Assembly: GCA_038133845.1 (NCBI GenBank)
Contig: JAYPUA010000014.1
Coordinates: 8,348 to 72,347, forward strand
From: JAYPUA01 sp038133845
GTDB lineage: Bacteria > SAR324 > NAC60-12
Length of the DNA: 64,000 bases
Direction: 5' to 3'
Under the pieces are notes generated by a model. That model was not told the DNA's origin, made no database searches, and saw nothing but the letters and a program-made list of their open reading frames with translations. The position numbers and the translations under genes are program-made. Numbering within the stretch: position 1 is the first letter of the stretch; the number at the start of each line of letters is the position of its first letter. Of this stretch, positions 29,819 to 39,005 are shown one piece after another.

Positions 29819-30952
29819 ATGCTTTGGAACGACCCACACCTCCCGGCCACCAGCGACTCCGGGGTTCTGAGAGCCGGTTGGACGTCTCCGGAAGCGCAAG
29901 CCGAGCCCACCGGCGCCTCCGTCTGGAGTTCTGGCCTGTGCGATCTGCAGATCAATGGATTTGCTGGCGTGGACTACAACCAGCCCACGATGACTCCGGA
30001 GGCCTTCGAGCGGTCAATGGAAGCGATGTTGCGTTCCGGAGTGACGCGGTGCCTCCCCACTGTGATCACCGGCGATGAGGCTTGGCAGTCCGGATGCTTT
30101 CGGGCGTTGGAGGCCGGGAGACAGGCCTCTGCCCTGGGACGGGAGATGGCCGTGGGCTATCACCTGGAAGGGCCATTTCTCAACCCGGAAGAAGGGTTCC
30201 GGGGCTGTCATCCGCATCAGGACATGGCCCCCGCACGCTGGGACCACTTCCAGCGCCTGCAAGAGGCGGCTGGAGGAAACATCCGCCTGATTACCGTCGC
30301 GCCGGAGATGGAGGGCGTGATGGAGTTGATCCCGCGTTGGGTCGAGCAGGGAGTCGTTGTGGCGCTCGGACACTGCAACCCGAGCCGAGACCAGGTTCGC
30401 CAAGCCGTGGAGGCTGGAGCGACACTTTCCACCCACCTGGGAAATGGAACGGCCTCGCCCCTGCCCAAGTCGGACAATGTCATCCTGCGGCAGCTCGCCG
30501 AAGACGGCCTGAGCGCGAGCTTCATTGCGGATGGCATTCATGTGCAGCCTCACGTACTGGGCGTCTACTTGCGCGCCAAGCAGTCTCCCCGGACCATTCT
30601 GGTCACCGATGGCACTGCCGGTGCGGCCACGCTCCCCGGACGGTACACACTCGGGCCGGTACCGCTGGAGCGCCAGGAGCAGGACATCGTCTACATCCCG
30701 GGGACACAGAGCCTTGCAGGTTCGGCAGCGACGCTCTCCAGCTGCGTGCGCAACGTGACCCGTTGGTTCAAAACACCTCTTTCCGAAGCCGTTCAGTGGG
30801 CCTCGGAGCATCCTCGCCAGCTGCTGGGGATGAGCGCGACTCCGGAGGTTGGAGCATTGGCTGAAGGGGTGCGGTGGGTGCGTGAAGACTCCGGATGGCA
30901 GGTGGCTGAAGTGTTGCTGGGCAACCGCCGAGTCTCGGTGCTCGAGTCGTAA
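29819..30952 (+). CDS. nagA: N-acetylglucosamine-6-phosphate deacetylase
   Basis: A 377-aa amidohydrolase-superfamily enzyme that deacetylates GlcNAc-6-P to glucosamine-6-P during amino-sugar or peptidoglycan recycling. Metal and catalytic residues are in HLEGPF (Glu), ALGHCN (His), THLGNGTAS (His) and LVTDGTAGA (catalytic Asp). The N-terminal beta-domain is short but the DLQINGFAGVDYN start of the barrel is clear. It follows the aldo/keto reductase by 9 bp. nagB is not in the window. Function as NagA is likely, though some relatives act on other N-acetyl amino-sugar phosphates. Confidence 0.9.
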   Translation: MLWNDPHLPATSDSGVLRAGWTSPEAQAEPTGASVWSSGLCDLQINGFAGVDYNQPTMTPEAFERSMEAMLRSGVTRCLPTVITGDEAWQSGCFRALEAGRQASALGREMAVGYHLEGPFLNPEEGFRGCHPHQDMAPARWDHFQRLQEAAGGNIRLITVAPEMEGVMELIPRWVEQGVVVALGHCNPSRDQVRQAVEAGATLSTHLGNGTASPLPKSDNVILRQLAEDGLSASFIADGIHVQPHVLGVYLRAKQSPRTILVTDGTAGAATLPGRYTLGPVPLERQEQDIVYIPGTQSLAGSAATLSSCVRNVTRWFKTPLSEAVQWASEHPRQLLGMSATPEVGALAEGVRWVREDSGWQVAEVLLGNRRVSVLES

Positions 30953-30980
30953 TCCGCAGAAGGGTGTGCCTTCCGGGAGT

Positions 30981-32330
30981 TCACGGATGGACGGTTTGGG
31001 GCCGGCGTGAGAGCAGGTGGAACCTGATGTTGTGCAGCACTGCGGCCACGGTGAGTCCTGCAATCAGTCCAGCCCAGATGCTCACCGGTCCGGTCTCCCA
31101 GACAAACCCCAGGAGATAGGCCAGTACCAGCCCGACGCCCCAGTAAGAGACCAGGTTGGCGATCAGTGGAATTCGGGTGTCCTTCAGCCCACGCAAGGCT
31201 CCCGTGGCGGAGACCTGAAGTCCATCTGAAAGCTGAAAAAGTGCGGCCATTGCCAGAATCTGCACGGCCATGGCGGTGACCGCCTCGTCGCTGGTGTACA
31301 AGGAGACGATCGTCTCCGGAAGCAGCCAGAACGCGCTGGCAGTCCAGGTCATGCAGGCCACGCAGAGCAGCACACCGACCCTTCCTCGAAACCGGACGGC
31401 ATCCCAGTCTTTCTTTCCCACCGCATGGCCTACACGCTGGGTGATGGCAACAGAGAGGCCCATCGGGATCATGAAGGTTAGCGCTGCGATGTTCATCGAG
31501 ATCTGGTGTGCCGCCAGAGTGGCGACTCCGAACGTTCCCATCATCAGGGCCACCACGGCAAACATTCCCACCTCCGCAGCAAAGCTCAAGCCGCTGGGCA
31601 GACCGACTTGCAGAATTTCACGCCAATATCCCCAGCGAGGAGGGTCAAAGCGGGAGAGAAATTTGAGAGGTTGCAGCCTCCGAGAGCGCAGGAGGTAGAG
31701 CCACATTCCGAGGAGCATGATCCAGTGGGCGAGCGCGCTGGTCCAGCCTGCACCGATCGCACCCATCCGGGGAAAGCCGAAGTTGCCGAAGATCAGCGTG
31801 TAGTTGCCGAGGACGTTGACCCCCAGTCCAAGGAGGCTCAAGAGCATGTTGGGACGCGTGACCCCCAGCCCCTCCAGTCCGTGCTTCAGCGCCAGGTAGG
31901 CATAGGCAGCCGGGAGTCCCCAGCAGAGCGCCTCGAGGTAGCCATCGGTGATGCGGATCACCTCCGGGTCGTACTCCATGGCCTCCAGCAGCGGCTCGAG
32001 GTTGGGAAGCAGGAGGAGGCTGAGCAAGGCCAGGAGCTGGCTGACCCACAGACCCTGGCGCACGCTCGGGGCAATGCGCCGGTGACGCCCGGAGCCTTGG
32101 AGTTGTGCGACAATCGGCGTCATGGCGACCAGGACTCCGATCACGAAGCAGACCAGCGGGTGAAAGAGAGCGCTGGCCGTGGCGATTGCGGCCAGCTCGT
32201 TGGGGCCGGCATGTCCGGACATGACGGTGTCGACAAACTGCATCGAGAGGCTCAGCACCTGAGAGATCACCACCGGGAGACCGATGTGGATCAGAGCGCG
32301 CAGCTCCTGCAGGACGGGTGCAGGCTTCAC
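30981..32330 (-). CDS. MATE-family multidrug/sodium antiporter
   Basis: 449 aa, NorM-type, with about 12 hydrophobic helices in two six-helix lobes. Family motifs include IGLPVVISQVLSLSMQFVDTVMSGHAG at the start and MGLSVAITQRVGHAVGK in the second lobe. It exports cationic drugs, dyes or metabolites across the inner membrane using a sodium or proton gradient. The start GTG 32330 is chosen because it overlaps the stop of the small DUF1289 gene (GTGA). The frame extends further upstream but there overlaps that gene in the wrong phase. Confidence 0.9.
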   Translation of the reverse strand: MKPAPVLQELRALIHIGLPVVISQVLSLSMQFVDTVMSGHAGPNELAAIATASALFHPLVCFVIGVLVAMTPIVAQLQGSGRHRRIAPSVRQGLWVSQLLALLSLLLLPNLEPLLEAMEYDPEVIRITDGYLEALCWGLPAAYAYLALKHGLEGLGVTRPNMLLSLLGLGVNVLGNYTLIFGNFGFPRMGAIGAGWTSALAHWIMLLGMWLYLLRSRRLQPLKFLSRFDPPRWGYWREILQVGLPSGLSFAAEVGMFAVVALMMGTFGVATLAAHQISMNIAALTFMIPMGLSVAITQRVGHAVGKKDWDAVRFRGRVGVLLCVACMTWTASAFWLLPETIVSLYTSDEAVTAMAVQILAMAALFQLSDGLQVSATGALRGLKDTRIPLIANLVSYWGVGLVLAYLLGFVWETGPVSIWAGLIAGLTVAAVLHNIRFHLLSRRPQTVHP

Positions 32331-32506
32331 GAAGGACGTCGAGGCTCCGCCTGGAGGCGGTCCATGATCTGCTCGCGTTCCTTTGCCGACATTGCGGTCC
32401 AGCGAGCGATCTCCTCCAGCGTCCGGCCACACCCCAGGCACTGGCCGTTGCGGTCCAATTCACACCTTTTGATGCAAGGAGAGGGGATGAGTGTGGGAAT
32501 GGACAT
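32327..32506 (-). CDS. DUF1289-family small cysteine protein
   Basis: 59 aa, start ATG 32506. The family pattern is clear: SPCIKRCELDR, then QCLGCGRTLEEIARW, then MSAKEREQIMDRL. Four cysteines in C-x3-C and C-x2-C arrangement suggest a small metal or Fe-S site, though no function is known for the family. It overlaps the MATE gene by 4 bases (GTGA), so the two are co-translated. Confidence 0.88.
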   Translation of the reverse strand: MSIPTLIPSPCIKRCELDRNGQCLGCGRTLEEIARWTAMSAKEREQIMDRLQAEPRRPS

Positions 32507-32707
32507 TCCGGAAGCGCAGAAGGTTGCGGAGTCGGTTCAGGAAGAAAATTCAAATATCCTGAAAGCCGACCCCGGAAAGACCAAGTCAAATCAGGGAACC
32601 CGGGCAATGCGTAACATTTCGTTTTTTCGTTTATCCCGTCAATCGAGGTATGATAGACTTTCAAAAAGCAAAACCATTCTGAATGGTGAAACTCATCGAG
32701 AGTACTT

Positions 32708-34543
32708 ATGAAAGGAATGAAGAGCGAAAATCTGTTGATCATCCTCAGCATCTTGGTCCTGTCCTTGTTCCTGGTGAACATGTTCAACGGATCTTCGATG
32801 GGCCCGCGGGTCAATGAGATCATCTACAGCGACTTCCGGAGCCAGGTGCTGAGCGGGGAAGTCATCAGCGCTCAAATGATCGGAGACTCGCGTGTCGAAG
32901 GGTTCCTCGCGGATGGCAACCCCTACCGGACCTATGTCCCCCCAGAGCATCCGGGGGTGGTCGAGATGCTTCGAGTGAACGGGGTGCAGTTCAGCTTCAT
33001 GCCGGAACCTGGACTGCCCTGGTATCTGAGCCTGTTCATCCACTGGGGGCCGTTCCTGCTGATCTTTGGTATCTGGATCTTCCTGATGCGCCGTATGCAG
33101 GGCGGAGGAGCCGGGAAGATGTTCTCTCTGGGAAGGAGTCGGGCCAACAAGATTGAGCCGGATCAACTGCAGATCACCTTCGAGAACGTGGCCGGAGTCC
33201 AGGAGGCCAAAGAGGAGTTGCACGAGACCATCGAGTTTTTGAGAGACCCCGCCAAGTTCCGCAAGCTGGGAGGGCGCATTCCGAAGGGGATGCTGATGTC
33301 CGGACCTCCCGGGACCGGAAAGACCTTGCTGGCCAAGGCCGTTGCCGGAGAAGCTGGAGTCCCGTTTTTTAGCATGAGCGGCTCCGATTTTGTGGAAATG
33401 TTTGTGGGCGTTGGTGCGAGCCGGGTCCGGGATCTGTTCGAGGAGGCCCGCCGCAACGCACCGTGCATCGTGTTCATTGATGAGATTGACGCCGTGGGCC
33501 GGAGCCGGGGGGCTGGGCTGGGGAGCGGAAACGACGAGCGCGAGCAGACGCTCAACCAACTGCTTGTTGAGATGGACGGGTTCGACGCCACCGAAGGCAT
33601 CATCGTGATCGCGGCGACGAACCGCCCAGACGTACTGGACCCCGCCCTGATGCGTCCGGGACGTTTCGACCGGCAGGTGCATGTCCCTCTTCCGGATGTG
33701 CGCGGACGTGAGGAAATCCTGAAGATCCATGCCGCCAAGGTGCAGATGTCTGAAGGGGTGGACCTCTCGGTTGTGGCCAAGGGAACCCCCGGGTTCTCCG
33801 GTGCTGACCTGAAGAACCTGGTCAACGAAGCGGCTCTGGGAGCAGCACGTCACAACAAGACGGCACTGACTCTGGCGGACTTCGAGTGGGCGCGGGACAA
33901 GGTCCTGATGGGTCCGGAGCGTCGGTCGATGGTGATGAGCGACAAGGAGAAACGCACCACGGCCTACCATGAGGCCGGACACGCGCTGGTGTCGTCGCTG
34001 TTGCCGAAATCGGACCCGGTGCACAAGGTCACCATCGTGCCGCGCGGACGGGCGATGGGCGTGACCTCGTACCTCCCGGAGAACGACAACCGAAGCTATG
34101 ACCGCGAGTACCTGAGTCACCGCATCGCCACGGCGATGGGAGGCCGTGCGGCGGAGGAGGTCATCTTCAACGAGATCACCACCGGCGCGAGCAACGACAT
34201 CCAGCAGGCGACCGACATGGCCCGGAACATGGTCATGCGCTGGGGGATGAGCGACTCCCTGGGGCCGATCGTTCTGGGAAGCGATGAAACCCACGACATC
34301 TTTGGGCGCGACATGCGGATGGATCGCGAGTACAGCGAAGAGACGGCGGTGGAGATCGACGAGGAGGTCCGGCGCCTGGTTCAAGGGCACCACGATCTGG
34401 CAGTCAAGCTCCTGAAGGAGAACCTGGACGTGCTGCACCGCATCGCAGAAACCCTGCTCGAAGAGGAGATCATCGACGGCTCGCGCATTCTGGCATTTCT
34501 GGGAGAACCTTCGGGTTCTCCCGCCCTGCAACCTGAAAGGTGA
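32708..34543 (+). CDS. ftsH: Membrane-bound ATP-dependent zinc protease FtsH
   Basis: 611 aa. It degrades misfolded membrane proteins and short-lived regulators at the inner membrane. TM1 is at about 8-26 and TM2 at about 105-127, with a periplasmic loop between. The AAA domain has Walker A GPPGTGKT (199-206), Walker B IVFIDEIDA and the second-region-of-homology arginines in RPGRFDR. The protease zinc site HEAGH is at 421-425. A -10-like TATGAT lies at 32649-32654 with only a poor -35. The stop overlaps the psd start region (GTGATG), and fabI follows, so protease and lipid genes form one operon. Confidence 0.97.
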   Translation: MKGMKSENLLIILSILVLSLFLVNMFNGSSMGPRVNEIIYSDFRSQVLSGEVISAQMIGDSRVEGFLADGNPYRTYVPPEHPGVVEMLRVNGVQFSFMPEPGLPWYLSLFIHWGPFLLIFGIWIFLMRRMQGGGAGKMFSLGRSRANKIEPDQLQITFENVAGVQEAKEELHETIEFLRDPAKFRKLGGRIPKGMLMSGPPGTGKTLLAKAVAGEAGVPFFSMSGSDFVEMFVGVGASRVRDLFEEARRNAPCIVFIDEIDAVGRSRGAGLGSGNDEREQTLNQLLVEMDGFDATEGIIVIAATNRPDVLDPALMRPGRFDRQVHVPLPDVRGREEILKIHAAKVQMSEGVDLSVVAKGTPGFSGADLKNLVNEAALGAARHNKTALTLADFEWARDKVLMGPERRSMVMSDKEKRTTAYHEAGHALVSSLLPKSDPVHKVTIVPRGRAMGVTSYLPENDNRSYDREYLSHRIATAMGGRAAEEVIFNEITTGASNDIQQATDMARNMVMRWGMSDSLGPIVLGSDETHDIFGRDMRMDREYSEETAVEIDEEVRRLVQGHHDLAVKLLKENLDVLHRIAETLLEEEIIDGSRILAFLGEPSGSPALQPER

Positions 34544-35412
34544 TGGGTCCCAAGCCGCTAGCCTTTCACCTCCTCCAGTACCTGCCCCGCAAGCACTTCA
34601 GCCGCCTGTGTGGGCAGGTTGCGGACCTTCCCCTCCCCGGAATCCTGCTCCAGCCCCTGATTCGCACCTTTGCCTGGGCGTTTGGGGTCGACTGGTCGGA
34701 AGCCGCTCTTCCTCCGGGAGCCTACCGCAATTTCACCGAATTCTTCACCCGGGAACTCAAGCCGGGAATGCGGCCGATTGCTTCGGGCGAGACCACTCTG
34801 ATCAGTCCGGTGGATGGTACGATTGGGCAGTACGGGACCATCCGAGACGGGCGCTTGATTCAGGCCAAGGGGATCGACTATTCGGTGGAGGCGCTCCTGG
34901 GTGATCCGGAGCGGGCCCGGCGTTACGAGGGGGGAGAGTTCTTGACCATCTACCTCGCTCCCCACAACTATCACCGGATTCACAGCATGGTGGATGGCGA
35001 GGTGCAGGCGTTCTCCTACATCCCCGGAGACCTCTGGACGGTCAGCCCCTTGGGGGTAGAGCATGTGGAGGGACTGTTTGCGGTCAACGAGCGGTTGACG
35101 TCTTTCATCACGACCTCTGCAGGAGAATGCGCCCTGGTGAAAGTGGGGGCAACGGTTGTCGGACGTATCAGAGTGCGATATGATGGCCAGATTTCAAATC
35201 GCCCTGACGCGACCACGCGTCATGCGATTCTGAACCCTGCCTTTCCCATTCGCCGAGGCGAGGAGCTCGGTCAGTTCGAGTTGGGCTCCACCGTGGTGCT
35301 GCTGTTTCAGCCTGGTCAGGTGGAGTGGGGAAATATTCGTGTCGGACAACCGATCCGGTTGGGAGAGGCGCTGGGGAGATTTCACTATCACCGCACGGAA
35401 GACAAGCAATGA
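34543..35412 (+). CDS. psd: Phosphatidylserine decarboxylase proenzyme
   Basis: 289 aa. It makes phosphatidylethanolamine from phosphatidylserine at the inner membrane. The autocleavage site that generates the pyruvoyl group is visible in the LGST motif (FELGSTVVLLF) near residue 249. ISPVDGTIGQYG, YLAPHNYHRIHSMVDG and the RRGEELGQFELGS run match the E. coli-type Psd-B family. ATG 34543 follows directly on the ftsH stop (a GTG one codon earlier is possible). The pssA partner is not in the window. Confidence 0.95.
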   Translation: MGPKPLAFHLLQYLPRKHFSRLCGQVADLPLPGILLQPLIRTFAWAFGVDWSEAALPPGAYRNFTEFFTRELKPGMRPIASGETTLISPVDGTIGQYGTIRDGRLIQAKGIDYSVEALLGDPERARRYEGGEFLTIYLAPHNYHRIHSMVDGEVQAFSYIPGDLWTVSPLGVEHVEGLFAVNERLTSFITTSAGECALVKVGATVVGRIRVRYDGQISNRPDATTRHAILNPAFPIRRGEELGQFELGSTVVLLFQPGQVEWGNIRVGQPIRLGEALGRFHYHRTEDKQ

Positions 35413-36191
35413 TCGATTTTTCTGGAAAACGCGGGCTGGTGCTGGGAGTGGGAAACCAACGCAGCATCGCCTGGGCGATTGTGGAGCAACTTCATGCACT
35501 CGGCGCCGAGTTGGGCCTGACGTACCTGACAGACCCCAAGGGACGCTTTGAGGCAAACGTCCGAAAGCTCGGAGAACAGGTTGGCGCGACCTTCATCCAC
35601 GAGTGTGATGTCGGAGAGGATGACTCGATTGAGAAGATGATGGCCGCGTTGCGCGACCACTGGGATGAGATGGACTTTCTGGTCCACAGCGTCGCATACG
35701 CAGACCATCAGGACCTGAGCAACCCCTTCTCGGAAACCTCCCGAGAAGGCTTCCGGAAGGCCCAGGAGATCAGCGCCTATTCGATCCTGCCCCTGACCAA
35801 CGGGGTTCTGCCGATGATGCGCAAGCGAGGAGCGGGGAGCATCATCAGCGTCAGCTTTATCGGTTCGACGCTCGCGGTACCGAACTACAACGTGATGGGG
35901 ACAGCCAAGGCCTCTCTGGAGGCCTCAACGCGCTACCTGGCACGTCAGCTTGGCCCGGAGAACATCCGGGTGAACACCCTCTCTCCAGGAGCCGTCCGAA
36001 CTCTGGCGGCTTCGGGGATCAAGAACTTCTCCGAAATGCTCCGGGTTGCCGGAGAGCACTCGGCGATGGAGCGCACCGTGTCCCAGCAGGAGGTCGCCAA
36101 GGCCGCAGCCTTCCTGCTCAGCGATGCCGCCTCCGCGATCACCGGGCAGCTGCTGTTTGTGGACTGCGGTTACTCGATCATGGCGAACTGA
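35409..36191 (+). CDS. fabI: Enoyl-ACP reductase FabI
   Basis: 260 aa, last step of the fatty-acid elongation cycle, reducing enoyl-ACP with NAD(P)H. The N-terminal cofactor motif GVGNQRSIAWAI and the active-site block PNYNVMGTAK (Tyr-x6-Lys) are intact. The upstream residue that is Tyr146 in E. coli FabI is Phe here (SVSFIGS), as in mycobacterial InhA. The start ATG 35409 overlaps the psd stop (ATGA). The 3' end overlaps the convergent regulator gene by 14 bp. Confidence 0.95.
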   Translation: MIDFSGKRGLVLGVGNQRSIAWAIVEQLHALGAELGLTYLTDPKGRFEANVRKLGEQVGATFIHECDVGEDDSIEKMMAALRDHWDEMDFLVHSVAYADHQDLSNPFSETSREGFRKAQEISAYSILPLTNGVLPMMRKRGAGSIISVSFIGSTLAVPNYNVMGTAKASLEASTRYLARQLGPENIRVNTLSPGAVRTLAASGIKNFSEMLRVAGEHSAMERTVSQQEVAKAAAFLLSDAASAITGQLLFVDCGYSIMAN

Positions 36192-36903
36192 GCTGCGGTG
36201 GCCGTCGCAGGTTCCTGACCAGCCGAGGCTCCCCCTCCCCCCAAGCCATTTCCAGCAAAAAGGCTTTACGTTCTTCCGCAGGCAGGCTGGAGTCTGCTTC
36301 GGTCAACTCCTCTGCTCGCCGGAGGAGTCGATCCCAGTCCTTTTGCAACACGGCCTCCGATTCTCTTGAAAGCACCAGAGGACGTCGCTCCAGACGCGCC
36401 GGCATTTCCGGAAAAGCGGGAAGCTCCTTCCAGAGAGGGCTGTCCGGATTCACCAGCGCCTGCCGGGAGATCCGGAGCTTGATGCGATTGTTGGGATAAA
36501 GCTCCAAAGCCCTCAACTGATCCAGCTCCAACAGGAGACCGTTCAACTCCGGGGGCGTGAACTCAAAGTTCTGGCAGATCTCCTCCGGGCTGTAGCCGTA
36601 GGTCAACAGGTAGAGAAAGACCAGCATCCGCGGTTTGCTCTCCAGAACCTCGCGCAACTCCGGGTCCAGTACCGACTGGACCTCGGAGGCGTTGCGCTGG
36701 GTCATCTTGGCCAGCTCGTAAAAGTCGAGGTCCAGTACCTTGAGGATCCGCTCCAGACGCTTGAGAGAGAGGCTTTCTTCGGAGAACAGGCGTTTGATGC
36801 TCGACTCGCTCAGCTTCAGGCGCTGTGCCAGGTTGCGGTAGGTGATGCCCTGAACCTTGAGGTAGAACTTGAGAGCATCCAGCAGTCTTGCGGTCTGAGT
36901 CAT
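36178..36903 (-). CDS. XRE-type helix-turn-helix regulator with long C-terminal domain
   Basis: 241 aa. The N-terminal lambda-repressor-like HTH spans residues 5-65 (GITYRNLAQRLKLSESSIKRLFSEESLSLKRLERIL, read in two parts). The C-terminal 170 residues are helical, Leu-rich and acidic, with no family that I recognise. Similar proteins occur as regulators with a hydrophobic ligand or dimer domain. It is divergent from the nitronate-monooxygenase-family gene (170-bp intergenic, with an isolated TACAAT -10-like box at 36967) and convergent on fabI with a 14-bp overlap. Control of either neighbour is inference. Confidence 0.82.
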   Translation of the reverse strand: MTQTARLLDALKFYLKVQGITYRNLAQRLKLSESSIKRLFSEESLSLKRLERILKVLDLDFYELAKMTQRNASEVQSVLDPELREVLESKPRMLVFLYLLTYGYSPEEICQNFEFTPPELNGLLLELDQLRALELYPNNRIKLRISRQALVNPDSPLWKELPAFPEMPARLERRPLVLSRESEAVLQKDWDRLLRRAEELTEADSSLPAEERKAFLLEMAWGEGEPRLVRNLRRPPQLSSP

Positions 36904-37073
36904 GATACTGAAAGGAGCGGATAACAGTACTCTGGGAATTTGGCTTCAGTTGAAGTTACCAACCGTTACAATGTAGTGTTCAGCATAATTCTGGGAAGCG
37001 ACATTGCAATGCTTTTCAGACAAGTGGCTGAGAACAGACACCCTTGGGAGGCATCTAAAGAGGAAAGAAACGC

Positions 37074-38354
37074 ATGACAAAGAAAGTTGACGATTTTCGC
37101 CTGCAGCTCAGAGGAAAAGAGTATGTTCCGATCATGGTCGGCGGAATGGGAGTGGACATCTCCACTTCGGCTCTGGCCCTGGAGGCCGCACGCCTGGGAG
37201 GAATCGGGCACATTTCCGACGCGATGGTCCCGACCGTCTCCGATCGGCGCTACAACACCAACTTCGTGCAGCAGAAGTACCAGGCCCACAAGGCAAATGC
37301 GTCCTTGACCGACAAGACCGCAGTGCATTTCGACTTGGAACAGCTGGCTGCCGCACAGCGCCTGCATGTCGAGAACGCCATGAACGCCAAGAAGGGCAGC
37401 GGAGCGATCTTTGTCAACTGCATGGAGAAGCTGACGATGAACAACTCCCGGGACACCCTGCAAGCCCGCCTGAAGGCAGCGATGGATGCTGGCATCGACG
37501 GCATCACCATGAGTGCCGGGTTGCACCTGAGTTCCTTCGAGTTGATCTCCGATCATCCACGCTTCCGGGACACCCTCTTGGGGATCATCGTCTCTTCGGT
37601 CCGTGCGCTCAAGCCCTTCCTCAAGCGAGCCGCGCGTGTCGAGCGCCTTCCGGACTATATTGTCGTTGAAGGTCCTCTCGCCGGTGGACACTTGGGGTTT
37701 GGCATGGACTGGGCCGATTACGACCTGAAGACGATCACCCAGGAGGTCATCGCTTTTCTCAAGGAGAATGACCTGCAGATTCCGGTGATCCCGGCAGGAG
37801 GGATCTTCACCGGGACGGATGCGGTAGAGTTTCTGGAGTCCGGGTCAGATGCCGTTCAGGTCGCCACACGCTTCACGGTCACCCGAGAGTGCGGACTTCC
37901 GGACAGTGCGAAGCAAGAGTATCTCAAGGCCAAGGAAGAGGACGTGATTGTCAACACCGTCTCTCCCACAGGCTACCCGATGCGCATGCTCCGGCACTCT
38001 CCGGGAATTGGCTCCGGGATCAAACCGAACTGCGAAGCCTTTGGCTACATCCTGGACAAGGGCGGCAAGTGCGCCTATGTGGAGGCCTACAACCGGGAGT
38101 TGGCAAACAGCAACGGCGGAAAAATCGAGATCCAAGACAAGACCTGCCTGTGCACGCACATGCGCAAGTTCAAGATCTGGACATGTGGGCACTACACCTA
38201 CCGTCTCAAGGACACGACCTTGGCCTTGTCGGATGGCACCTATCAGCTATTGGGTGCGGCACACGTCTTTGAGGACTACCAGTTCAGCACGGATCACGAG
38301 GTCCGGCTCCCGGAGCCTGAAAACAACGCCGAGTCTCTGCTGGAAGTGGCTTGA
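37074..38354 (+). CDS. Nitronate-monooxygenase-family flavoprotein with Cys-rich C-terminus
   Basis: 426 aa, FMN-binding TIM barrel of the 2-nitropropane dioxygenase/NMO/FabK/PfaD superfamily. The barrel start PIMVGGMGVDISTSALAL, the FMN phosphate loops VVEGPLAGGHLGF and PVIPAGGIFTGTDAVEFLESGSDAVQVATRF (in two parts) are clear. An extra C-terminal part of about 100 residues follows, including four Cys in KTCLCTHMRKFKIWTCGHYTYR and upstream IKPNCEAF and GGKCAY. This could be an Fe-S or zinc site and differs from plain NMO. It starts behind an AGAGGAAAG ribosome-binding site. Nearby fabI makes a lipid or enoyl-reductase role thinkable, but the substrate is unknown. Confidence 0.85.
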   Translation: MTKKVDDFRLQLRGKEYVPIMVGGMGVDISTSALALEAARLGGIGHISDAMVPTVSDRRYNTNFVQQKYQAHKANASLTDKTAVHFDLEQLAAAQRLHVENAMNAKKGSGAIFVNCMEKLTMNNSRDTLQARLKAAMDAGIDGITMSAGLHLSSFELISDHPRFRDTLLGIIVSSVRALKPFLKRAARVERLPDYIVVEGPLAGGHLGFGMDWADYDLKTITQEVIAFLKENDLQIPVIPAGGIFTGTDAVEFLESGSDAVQVATRFTVTRECGLPDSAKQEYLKAKEEDVIVNTVSPTGYPMRMLRHSPGIGSGIKPNCEAFGYILDKGGKCAYVEAYNRELANSNGGKIEIQDKTCLCTHMRKFKIWTCGHYTYRLKDTTLALSDGTYQLLGAAHVFEDYQFSTDHEVRLPEPENNAESLLEVA

Positions 38355-38360
38355 GCGGCT

Positions 38361-39005
38361 TCAGTCGTTTCGCACGAACGAGACGTTCCGGCGGGTCAGT
38401 AGGTAGACCGGGTACTTGAGGCCTTCTGTGAGATAGTGCTGAAGTCCGACGTCGGAGGTCCACCAGTTTTCCTCTGTATAGACCTCATTCGGTGCGGCTG
38501 ACATCTGCAACTGCACCGGACTCCCCTCAAAGATCTTCTCGAACGCATACAGCGCCCGGCGCGTGTGAAAGGCATCTGTGACCAGGATCACCCGATTCCA
38601 GCCTCGAGCCTCTGCCCAGACACGCGTATCGTAGGCCTCGTCAAAGGTCGAGGTCGCTCCTCCCTTGAGCGAAGGGATGACCTCCACAGGGGCTTGGACC
38701 CCGGCCTCTGCAAGCACTGCCTGAGCAAACTCAAGATTGCTGGGATAGAGGTGGGCAAAGCGTGAATTCCCCTCTCTTTCATCAGTGACCCACAAGGTCG
38801 GAGCAAACTCCTTTTGGACCAGCTCGACTCCGTGAGGAGAGCGGGTAAGCCTGTTCCCGGAGAGGATCACAACCGCGTCCGCCCCCGGAGTAGCCGTATG
38901 GACGGTGAAGAAGCGGGCGTAGGCCGTGAGCAGCGTGGAGCGGAAGGCGTAGGCCAGACCCAACACCAGCAGCAGCGCGGCGATCGATCGGAGCAGCCCC
39001 TTCAT
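38361..39005 (-). CDS. YdcF/SanA/ElyC (DUF218) family membrane-anchored protein
   Basis: 214 aa. One N-terminal membrane segment (about residues 5-25) anchors a periplasmic DUF218 domain. Family motifs are present: ADAVVILSGNRLTRSPHGVELV, SLKGGATSTFDEAYDTRVW, and VILVTDAFHTRRALYAFEKIF. Relatives take part in envelope barrier and cell-wall or ECA metabolism. The start ATG 39005 overlaps the preceding stop (ATGA). Confidence 0.88.
   Translation of the reverse strand: MKGLLRSIAALLLVLGLAYAFRSTLLTAYARFFTVHTATPGADAVVILSGNRLTRSPHGVELVQKEFAPTLWVTDEREGNSRFAHLYPSNLEFAQAVLAEAGVQAPVEVIPSLKGGATSTFDEAYDTRVWAEARGWNRVILVTDAFHTRRALYAFEKIFEGSPVQLQMSAAPNEVYTEENWWTSDVGLQHYLTEGLKYPVYLLTRRNVSFVRND

Noticed and set aside
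32693..34531. 612-codon open frame opposite ftsH
   Set aside because: Shadow of the ftsH codon pattern: low-complexity His/Asp/Val-rich translation, no start signal, and ftsH has all its motifs.
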